Shown one piece after another: positions 1 through 6,800 of a DNA stretch of 7,392 nt. The first letter of the stretch is position 1. Each line of letters begins with the position of its first letter. Location of the stretch: positions 1,596 through 8,987 of the forward strand of contig JABSSB010000064.1 of the NCBI GenBank assembly GCA_013214715.1. Direction: 5' to 3'. Below the pieces are notes generated by a model, which did not search any database, was not told the DNA's origin, and worked only from the letters and a program-made list of their open reading frames with translations. The position numbers and the translations under genes are program-made. Source of the stretch: Paracoccaceae bacterium (GTDB taxonomy: Bacteria > Pseudomonadota > Alphaproteobacteria > Rhodobacterales > Rhodobacteraceae).

Positions 1-1547
1 GGACGGGCAAAGGGGGAAATCTCTTAAGCTACGCAGCCGGTGTAACAGCGGCGTTGGGTTTGGTTCTTTTGGCGGTCATGCTGGCGGGACCGGTGGATGA
101 CCCTGTGACGCCAAAGGCGGAAATCGCCGAGGTTCCGGCCGCGTCATCGGCGCCCGCGACATTATCTCAACCTTTGCCCGAGCTAGAAGCGCAGGCCAAC
201 GCGGCCGTCGATCCCGTGCCTGAGCCTGAAACACCGGCCCCAGCAGCGCCTGAGGAGGGTGTGGCCACCGCGCCAGAGCCAGAGCCCGAGCCGGAAGCGC
301 AGAGCTCGGATCAATCCATGACTGCAGGTGCCGACGTTACGCCACAGCCCGAAGCGCAGCCGCCCGCCGTCCCCGCCATGGCCCCGCCAAGTCTGGATGT
401 CGTGCGTGTGGCGCCCGATGGCACGGCGATTGTGGCCGGAAAAGCGGCACCCGGAGCGGAAGTGGCCGTGATCGTCGATGATCAGGAAGTGTCGGTCGTA
501 ACAGCGGCGTCGGGGGATGGCAGTTTTGCCAGCTTTCTGACGATCCCACCCACCGGTCAGGTGCAGGTCCTGAGCCTTGAAGCCAGGTTGAATGATCAGA
601 GTGTCGCGTCGCTGGATCAGGTAATTCTCGCGCCGCCCGCGCAGGTGGCCCAAGCCGCGCCGGCCCCGGTGCCGGCGGCTCCGGTCACTCAGGCAGAACC
701 AGCGACATCCTCTGACGATACCAGGACGACACAAAGTGCACAGGCTGCGCCGCAGCGGCTTGCAGAAGAAGGGGCAATTGCGCCGCTCGCCGCGCTCGCT
801 CCAGAAGACAGCGCCCCCGCGCCTGCGCCTGTGCCTGTGGAAGACACAAGTGTCGCGACCGCCCCCGCCGGATCATACACGCCCGAGATCGCGGCCGGGT
901 CTGATCCGGCGGCTCCTTCTGTTTCGTTGCAGGCACCCGAGGCCAGCGCGACCCCCGACGCGGCGGCAGAGGCTGAAACACAGCCCGCCGACCCGGTGGC
1001 TCCGCTGGCGGTGCTGCGCACGGGGCCGGATGGGTTGGAGGTGCTGCAACCGGCCGAAAACGCTGAGCAGGTGACAGAACTGGTGCTGGACGCGATCGGA
1101 TATTCCGCAGATGGCGACGTGCAACTTGCCGGGCGCGCGTCAACCGGGAATACAGTTCGCTTTTACCTCAACAACCGGGCCGTGACCTCGGCGCCTGTGC
1201 GCGATGACGGGCGTTGGGCGGCGAGCTTCGCAGGGATTGCGCCGGGGGTCTATACGTTGCGACTGGATGAATTGGGGGCCGATGGCGATGTGGTCAACCG
1301 GCTTGAAACCCTGTTCCAGCGCGAAGCGCCGGACGTTTTGCAAGCCAATACATCAGGTGGCGACGCGGATGCAGAGACCGCCCCTGTGCGCGCGGTAACG
1401 GTGCAGGAAGGTGACACGCTTTGGGCGATTTCGCAGGCCCGCTATGGCGACGGGGTCCTTTACGTGAAGGTGTTCGAGGCCAACCGCACTGATATTCGCG
1501 ACCCGGATCTGATCTATCCGGGGCAGGTCTTTACCCTACCAGAGTAA
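1..1547 (+). CDS. LysM domain protein with N-terminal membrane anchor and two Ig-like repeats (5' partial)
   Basis: The product is predicted to be an inner-membrane-anchored periplasmic protein that binds peptidoglycan through a C-terminal LysM domain. The reading frame is open from the left edge, and the visible part is 514 residues counted from the codon at 3-5. Residues 7-29 form a hydrophobic segment (LLSYAAGVTAALGLVLLAVM and on), a membrane anchor or uncleaved signal. Pro/Ala/Glu-rich linkers follow, including a PEPEPEPE run. Two related beta-type, Ig-like modules lie at about residues 130-211 and 357-440. The LysM domain is at about 465-514, with the typical VQEGDTLWAISQARYGDG start and a YPGQVFTLPE end. 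A TTG at 54 could serve as a start, but it falls inside the hydrophobic segment and has no ribosome binding site, so I place the true start before the window. The ABC transporter gene follows after 65 bases. The LysM call is firm. The Ig-like label rests on pattern only, and the exact cellular role is unknown. Confidence 0.88.
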   Translation, partial: TGKGGNLLSYAAGVTAALGLVLLAVMLAGPVDDPVTPKAEIAEVPAASSAPATLSQPLPELEAQANAAVDPVPEPETPAPAAPEEGVATAPEPEPEPEAQSSDQSMTAGADVTPQPEAQPPAVPAMAPPSLDVVRVAPDGTAIVAGKAAPGAEVAVIVDDQEVSVVTAASGDGSFASFLTIPPTGQVQVLSLEARLNDQSVASLDQVILAPPAQVAQAAPAPVPAAPVTQAEPATSSDDTRTTQSAQAAPQRLAEEGAIAPLAALAPEDSAPAPAPVPVEDTSVATAPAGSYTPEIAAGSDPAAPSVSLQAPEASATPDAAAEAETQPADPVAPLAVLRTGPDGLEVLQPAENAEQVTELVLDAIGYSADGDVQLAGRASTGNTVRFYLNNRAVTSAPVRDDGRWAASFAGIAPGVYTLRLDELGADGDVVNRLETLFQREAPDVLQANTSGGDADAETAPVRAVTVQEGDTLWAISQARYGDGVLYVKVFEANRTDIRDPDLIYPGQVFTLPE

Positions 1548-1569
1548 GCCACGTCTGGTCTTCCCTAAT

Positions 1570-1600
1570 GCGCGGTCCTATGACAGGGACAGGACCGCGC
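1570..1600 (+). promoter_or_regulatory. Perfect 10-bp inverted repeat (hairpin) next to the atm1 ribosome binding site
   Basis: The arm GCGCGGTCCT at 1570-1579 is exactly complementary to AGGACCGCGC at 1591-1600, with an 11-base loop. The stem is 8/10 G/C and ends one base before the Shine-Dalgarno sequence of the ABC transporter. No U-tract follows on either strand, so it is not a standard intrinsic terminator. It could be a transcript-stabilising or attenuating 5' hairpin, an operator for a dimeric regulator, or a weak terminator of the LysM gene. The structure is seen directly; the function is inference. Confidence 0.45.
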
Positions 1601-1601
1601 C

Positions 1602-1608
1602 AAGGAGA
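1602..1608 (+). promoter_or_regulatory. Shine-Dalgarno sequence deciding the atm1 start
   Basis: AAGGAGA, with its GGAG core at 1604-1607, lies five bases before the ATG at 1613. This favours that ATG over the in-frame ATG at 1568, which has no such sequence and would add 15 residues encoded by the inverted repeat. Confidence 0.8.
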
Positions 1609-1612
1609 GACA

Positions 1613-3412
1613 ATGGCCCTCGATACCATCGCCCAAGAAGAACGCGCCTCGGGCGAACGCACCCTGCGCCGTGCTGTGCCTTACCTCTGGGCGGCCGAGC
1701 CAGCCTGGGTCCGGCCGCGCGTGGTGATGGCCTTGCTGGCGCTGTTTGTGGCCAAGCTGGTCACTGTGGGTACGCCGGTTCTGTATAAAAACGTCGTGGA
1801 TGTTCTGGCGCAGGAAGGTGTGCCGCTTTGGGGGCTGACGGCCGTCGGTCTGACAGTTGCCTATGGCGTTGCGCGGTTGATGACGGTTGGGTTCCAACAA
1901 CTGCGCGATATGGTTTTTGCCCCGGTGGGGCAGCGCGCATTGCGGCGGCTGGCGCTTGAGACCTTCCGTCATATCCATGCCCTGTCGATGCGCTATCACA
2001 TCACCCGAAAGACCGGTGGACTGTCTCGGGTCGTGGAACGCGGGGTCAAGGGCGTCGAGTTTCTGCTGCGCTTCGTTGTGTTTTCCATCTTTCCGCTGCT
2101 GCTCGAGCTGTTGATGGTTTCGGTCATTCTGACCTGGTTCTTCGGCATCTGGTATCTTGTGATCGTATTCGGCACGATCGCGATCTATGTCTGGTTCACC
2201 TTCACCGTGACAGAATGGCGGGTGAAGCTGCGGCGCGAGATGAATACGCAGGACACCGATGCCAATCAAAAGGCCATCGACTCGCTGCTGAATTTTGAGA
2301 CGGTCAAATATTTTGGCGCCGAAGCGCGCGAAGCCGACCGCTATGACCAGTCGATGCAGGGTTATGAAGCGGCGGCGTTAAAGACGGCCTATTCGCTGGG
2401 CTTTCTGAATTTCGGCCAGTCCTTGATCATCACCGCAGGTTTGGTCGGGGTTATGGCCCTGACAGCCATAGGTGTGCAGGCCGGAAAGCTGACCGTGGGC
2501 GATTTCGTGATGGTGAATGCCTATATGATCCAGATCACGATCCCGCTGAACTTTCTTGGGACCGTCTATCGTGAGATCCGGCAGGCGCTGGTGGATATGG
2601 GCGAGATGTTCAACCTTCTCGACCAACCTGCCGAGATCACTGACAAACCCGGCGCGCACGATTTGCGCATCAATGGCGGCGAAATCACGCTGGATGATGT
2701 GCATTTCGGGTATGAGGCGGATCGCGACATTCTCAAAGGTGTCTCGATTACTGTGCCGGCGGGTGAAACCGTGGCGATTGTGGGCGCGACCGGGTCGGGC
2801 AAATCGACCATCGGACGACTTCTCTTCCGGTTTTATGACGTGACAGACGGCGCCTTGCGCATTGATGGGCAGGACATCCGGGACGTGACCCAGGACAGCC
2901 TTCACGCCGCGATCGGCGTGGTGCCGCAGGACACGGTGCTGTTCAATGATACGATCCGATACAATATCGGCTATGGTCGGGCAGGGGCCACGCAGGACGA
3001 GATCGAAGAGGTCGCCCGCGCCGCAAAGATCCACGACTTCATCGCGGCGCTGCCGGATGGCTATGACACCATGGTGGGCGAACGCGGCCTGAAGCTGTCG
3101 GGCGGGGAAAAACAGAGGGTCGGCATCGCGAGAACCCTATTGAAAAACCCGCCGATCCTCTTGCTGGATGAGGCAACTTCGGCGCTCGATACCGATACCG
3201 AAGCGGGGATCAAAGACGCGCTCAACCGCGCGGGCGAAGGGCGCACGGTGATCACTATCGCGCATCGCCTGTCCACCGTGGCCGAAGCCGATCAGATCGT
3301 CGTGCTGGAAGCCGGGCAGGTCGTCGAACGCGGGCGCCATGATGAGCTTTTGGCGCAGGATGGCCGCTATGCGTATCTGTGGGCCTTGCAGCGCGCGGAA
3401 GAGGCTGCCTGA
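1613..3412 (+). CDS. atm1: Atm1/ABCB7-type ABC transporter, fused permease and ATPase (half transporter)
   Basis: This is a complete 599-residue half transporter expected to work as a homodimer in the inner membrane. Family knowledge assigns Atm1 proteins to ATP-driven export of glutathione disulfide, glutathione polysulfide or glutathione-metal adducts. The membrane domain covers about residues 35-330 with six hydrophobic segments. The ATPase domain has Walker A GATGSGKST (391-399), a Q-loop with Gln439, signature LSGGEKQ (495-501), Walker B ILLLDEA with Asp519 and Glu520, and H-loop His551, all intact. Atm1 identity is supported by the LLNFETVKYFGAE stretch, by FLNFGQ with Asn266 and Gln269, and by Arg203 and Arg207 in WRVKLRRE. 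From memory, these match the glutathione-contacting Asn269, Gln272, Arg206 and Arg210 of Novosphingobium NaAtm1, with a constant offset of three. Start chosen from the Shine-Dalgarno sequence at 1602-1608. It is probably cotranscribed with the LysM gene. The natural substrate cannot be read from sequence. Confidence 0.93.
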   Translation: MALDTIAQEERASGERTLRRAVPYLWAAEPAWVRPRVVMALLALFVAKLVTVGTPVLYKNVVDVLAQEGVPLWGLTAVGLTVAYGVARLMTVGFQQLRDMVFAPVGQRALRRLALETFRHIHALSMRYHITRKTGGLSRVVERGVKGVEFLLRFVVFSIFPLLLELLMVSVILTWFFGIWYLVIVFGTIAIYVWFTFTVTEWRVKLRREMNTQDTDANQKAIDSLLNFETVKYFGAEAREADRYDQSMQGYEAAALKTAYSLGFLNFGQSLIITAGLVGVMALTAIGVQAGKLTVGDFVMVNAYMIQITIPLNFLGTVYREIRQALVDMGEMFNLLDQPAEITDKPGAHDLRINGGEITLDDVHFGYEADRDILKGVSITVPAGETVAIVGATGSGKSTIGRLLFRFYDVTDGALRIDGQDIRDVTQDSLHAAIGVVPQDTVLFNDTIRYNIGYGRAGATQDEIEEVARAAKIHDFIAALPDGYDTMVGERGLKLSGGEKQRVGIARTLLKNPPILLLDEATSALDTDTEAGIKDALNRAGEGRTVITIAHRLSTVAEADQIVVLEAGQVVERGRHDELLAQDGRYAYLWALQRAEEAA

Positions 3413-3437
3413 CCCGACCCAAAATTTTCTTTAGTAT
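3409..3437 (+). promoter_or_regulatory. Weak candidate sigma-70-type promoter before the small ORFs
   Basis: CTGACC at 3409-3414 (4/6 match to TTGACA) and TAGTAT at 3432-3437 (4/6 match to TATAAT) are separated by 17 bases. The -10 lies in the only A/T-rich stretch of the gap. If real, transcription would begin near 3444 and cover both small ORFs. Matches at this level occur often by chance, so this is a candidate only. Confidence 0.2.
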
Positions 3438-3545
3438 CTGTGCGCTTGGTCACAGAGGGCTGAGCGCCCATTGTGTCAGCCTGATCGCAGAAGGTCGCCC
3501 AACGTGACGGTGTGGCCAGTGAGGACAGACACGGAGACCGCGTTC

Positions 3546-3659
3546 ATGACACAGGTCGGACTGGCATTCATGATCACCGCATCCTTGACGCTGGTCATCG
3601 TTGGCTATGGTCCTGAACCGGTGCAGATCGGCTGCGTGGCGGTCATGGTGCAGTGCTGA
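3546..3659 (+). CDS. Candidate small membrane peptide, 37 residues
   Basis: This short ORF encodes a 37-residue peptide beginning MTQVGLAFMITASLTLVIVG, which has one hydrophobic stretch at about residues 4-20. The tail after a GYGPEP turn is also fairly hydrophobic and ends VMVQC. GGAG at 3533-3536 lies nine bases before the ATG, an acceptable ribosome binding site. Third codon positions are mostly G or C, as in the flanking real genes, which supports coding. The frame also extends upstream to a TTG at 3471, giving 62 codons, but the added part is charged and has no good ribosome binding site. I do not recognise the family. A small single-pass membrane protein is the simplest reading; chance cannot be excluded for so short an ORF. 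Confidence 0.4.
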   Translation: MTQVGLAFMITASLTLVIVGYGPEPVQIGCVAVMVQC

Positions 3660-3669
3660 GGCTCATGTC

Positions 3670-3765
3670 ATGAAAAAGATCATCGCGATGTGCAGTTTTT
3701 CATTTTTCGGGTCCATGGCGCCTGTTCCATTACCGAAAGACCAAAGCCTCGACAGGGCAGGCTGA
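3670..3765 (+). CDS. Candidate small secreted or membrane peptide, 31 residues
   Basis: The ORF encodes a 31-residue peptide that starts MKKIIAMCSFSFFGSMA, which looks like a short signal peptide: two lysines, a hydrophobic core, and small residues ending in SMA. The remaining 14 residues are polar. TGAGG at 3657-3661 overlaps the stop of the preceding small ORF and sits eight bases before this ATG, a suitable ribosome binding site. The arrangement suggests translational coupling of the pair. The stop is only five bases before the terminator stem. Codon choice is less biased than in neighbouring genes (TTT, TTA and CCA occur), which weakens the case. No lipobox is evident, and I do not recognise the family. 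Confidence 0.33.
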   Translation: MKKIIAMCSFSFFGSMAPVPLPKDQSLDRAG

Positions 3766-3768
3766 ATG

Positions 3769-3796
3769 AAAAAGCCCGGCGCAATGGCCGGGCTTT
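3769..3796. terminator. Bidirectional intrinsic terminator between converging transcripts
   Basis: The stem AAAGCCCGGC (3771-3780) pairs perfectly with GCCGGGCTTT (3787-3796) around a six-base loop. Five adenines at 3769-3773 become a U-run on the minus-strand transcript, and TTT closes the plus-strand side. It lies five bases beyond the RND permease stop and five bases beyond the stop of the 31-codon ORF. It therefore best serves the minus-strand gene and probably also stops plus-strand transcription. Confidence 0.85.
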
Positions 3797-3801
3797 CCGT
3801 A

Positions 3802-6800
3802 TCACTCCGCAGCGCGCAGCGGGCCTTGCGGCGGGGCCTCTACCTCGGGGGCCAGGTCATCCGTGTCAGGCGTGGTAACAGGCGCAGCGCTGGCTGTGTC
3901 AGGCGCAAGCGGGCTGCCGTCGAGATCCCAGATAATCTCGGGATGCTGCACCTTGCGGGCCATACGGTTCAGAACCCAGTCACGCGCCGCCTGCGTGTCC
4001 CGCCCGCCCAGAAGCACACCAAAAAGCCGCACCGCGCCCAGCACGTAATGCCAGAACCAGACCCGCAGCGCCAACATTGACGGAGTCAGGATCAGCGTCA
4101 GCACGGTGGCAATTCCCAGACCAAACACCACAGCTGTCGCCAGCTGTTTCCACATCAGCGCGGTGGGGCTGTCGATGGAATAGCCGCCGCCGATGAAATC
4201 CAGGCTCACGCCCAGCATCATTGGCGCCAGACCGGCCATGGTGGTGATCGTGGTTAGCAAAACAGGACGAATCCGGGCCTCGGCGGTACGAACGATCGCT
4301 TCGATCCGGGGCATATAGCCGGAATATTCCTGATAGGTGTCGATCAGAACGATATTGTTGTTCACCACAATTCCGGCAAGGGCCACAATCCCCGTGCCGG
4401 TCATGATGATCGAAAACGGCTGCTGCAACACCATCATACCGATCAGGACGCCGGTGGTCGACAAAACCACCGCGAGCAACACAAGGATCGAGTTGTAGAA
4501 GCTGTTGAACTGCGTCAGCAGGATGATGAACATCAGGAACAACGCACCGGCAAAGGCGCGGGACAGGAACTCACCCGACTCCGCCTGGTCTTCCTGATCC
4601 CCGCTCCATTCCCATTCGACATCCGGCGTAAAGGGCTGCGTTTCCAGCCATTGTGTCAGCTGCTCAATCCGTTCGGTCGGGTTGACCAGTACGGTCACAC
4701 CGTCGCCATCCAACGCGGTCTGAACCTCGTCAACGCTGGGTGCCGCTTCGAGGGAAGCCACCTCGTAGACAGTGTCCCCGCGGGTGACCGTCTGGCCCTG
4801 TGGCTCGACCCCGTCAACGGGCGTGCGCAAATAGGCCAGCACAGTGCCTTCGACATCATCCAGTCGCGACAGGCCCGGGGCGACATCGGCTTTGACGTCG
4901 TAATAGCGGGTCTGGCCAACACGCCTGATCGTGGCCAGCTTGTCGACAGGCTGGCGCGTGATGAAATTGGCCAGCGGCACCAGACCATCGGGCGTGCGCA
5001 CTTTCAGAGTGTCCAGCGTCGACAAAACCCGGTTTTCTTCCGGCAGGCGCACGCGGATATCGATTTCCTCATCCGATGTATCGACCCGCATCGTGTCGAG
5101 CAGAATGCCTCGCGTGACCAGCTGCACCATCGCCCCCACAGTGGCCACATCGGCGCCATAGCGGCCTGCCTGTTCGACATCCACGTCAATCTGCCAGTCA
5201 ATGCCGGGCAGGGGGAGCGTGTCTTCGATCAAGATCAGGCCGGGCGTCTGGTCAAAGACGGCCCGCGCTTGTTGGGTCGCAGTTGTCAGGCTGTCCCAAT
5301 TATTGGTCTTGATGCGCAGATGCACGGGCTTGGCCGAGGCCGGGCCAGTGGCCAGCGCGCGGAGTTCTGTTTCAAAACCGGGCACCTGGTCGAGCTCTGC
5401 CTGCAACAGATCGAGAACCGTATCCCCGGCAAAATCGGCAGCCGTCACAGCTTTTTGCGGCACTGTGCCGAACACAGCCTGCAAAACCGGATTGATCCTC
5501 TCGCCAAAGCGTCCTTCAAACAGCGGCACATAAGCGTCGGGGCGATCTTCCCACGGGATCAGCTCAAACTGGACCTGACCGATCGTGTCACCGGGCAATT
5601 GCGCGCCTGACGCGTCCGTGTTCAACCCGCCATCGCCCGCGAAAGAGAAGACATTGATCACCGCAGGATGCGCGCTGATGATATCTTCCACCGTGCGCAC
5701 CATGTCGTCCTTTTCGGCCAGCGAAATATTGCCCCGCGCACGGACATAGGCCGTGGCCTGCTCGGGTTCGCCTTCGACGAAGAACTCAACGCCATAATTG
5801 TTGGATTGGAAGGTGATGAAGGTCACCATCACGCCGGCAAACACCACCCCAATTGACACAATCGGCATGATCGGGTTGCCCGCGATAAAGCGGATGACAT
5901 GCCCAAAAGGCGTATAGCCGTTGGACACGCGCACTTTGGTGCGGCGGCGTTCGATCTTGGCCGAGCTCATCGTGATTGAGGCTGCGAATGCTCCCAACGT
6001 GAACATGACCCCACCCACAGCACTGCCGACCAAACCTGCATCTGCGCTCATTAGATAGGCCGGGTTGATCACCTGCATGGCGCCGCTGAACATGATAAAC
6101 CACGACAGCGGCACAAGCGTGACGCGCAGCAGATAAGGTAGGCGGGCGCGCAGCCCTTGGGCTGAGCGGTCGAAAAAGCGGCTCAGACGTCCAGAGACAC
6201 CGCCCATCACCGGCAGGAAGATCAGCGCCACGATCAGAGAGGCCGACAGAACGAAAATCAATGTAACCGGCAGCATCCCCATGAATTCACCCGGCACGCC
6301 GGGCCAGAAGAGCATGGGAAGGAATGCGCACAAGGTCGTCGCCGTGGAAGAGATGATGGGCCAGAACATGCGCTGTGCGGCCTCGACATAGGCATGCATC
6401 GGGCCTGAGCCCTCCTTGATGCGCTTGTCGGCATATTCCACAACCACAATCGCGCCATCGACCAGCATCCCGACGGCCAGAATCAACCCGAACATCACGA
6501 TGTTTGAGATCGACACGCCCATGATCGCCAGCAGCACGAAGCACAAAAGGAAGGAGGTCGGGATCGCAAATCCGACCAACATCGCCGCCCGGCTGCCCAA
6601 AGCCGAAAGAACCACGATCATCACCAGCGCAATTGCCGTCAGAACAGAGCCTTCAAGCTGTCGCACCATGCTGTCGACCTGACGGCTTTGGTCATTGGAT
6701 GTGCCCATCGTCACAGCGGCCTGCAATTCCGGCGGCCAAGCGGTCTGTGACTTGGCAACCGTGTCCTTGATCAGCTGCACCGTGTCGATGACGTTATAGC

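Larger units (their letters stand above)
3413..3801. other. 389-base gap between converging genes
   Basis: This gap separates the ABC transporter stop from the RND permease stop. It starts with an A/T-rich patch (AAAATTTTC near 3421), carries two candidate small ORFs on the plus strand, and ends in a hairpin terminator. I see no tRNA, repeat array or transposon end. If the small ORFs are not real, the stretch from 3438 to 3768 holds nothing else I can name, and could be the remnant of a lost gene or a small RNA gene ending at the terminator. Confidence 0.6.

Noticed and set aside
54..56. TTG as the start of the LysM protein
   Set aside because: It falls inside a continuous hydrophobic segment, the frame is open to the left edge, and no Shine-Dalgarno sequence precedes it.
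42..510. Repeat of GTAACAGCGGCGT near 42 and 498
   Set aside because: A single 13-base match in Ala/Val/Thr-rich coding sequence in two different contexts is best explained by codon use, not by a repeat element.
1568..1612. N-terminal extension of atm1 from the ATG at 1568
   Set aside because: No ribosome binding site precedes it, and the 15 added residues are encoded by the inverted repeat. The ATG at 1613 has AAGGAGA at the right distance.
1565..2269. Minus-strand 234-codon open frame opposite atm1
   Set aside because: Antisense shadow of the ABC transporter membrane domain. The translation is low-complexity His/Gln/Arg-rich, with no start context or domain.
2378..3034. Minus-strand 218-codon open frame opposite atm1
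   Set aside because: Antisense to the transporter's ATPase region with its intact Walker A and Q-loop; no features of an independent protein.
3454..3469. Short GGGC/GCCC inverted repeat
   Set aside because: Only four base pairs with no U-tract; too weak to call a terminator for atm1.
3446..3474. TTGGTC and CATTGT, 17 bases apart, as a promoter
   Set aside because: Each hexamer matches its consensus at only 3/6 positions, weaker than the candidate at 3409-3437 and no better than chance.
4651..5610. Plus-strand 319-codon open frame opposite the RND permease
   Set aside because: It lies wholly antisense to a clearly homologous RND coding region. Its translation has no recognisable domain and is rich in His/Gln/Arg, as expected of a shadow frame in G+C-rich DNA.
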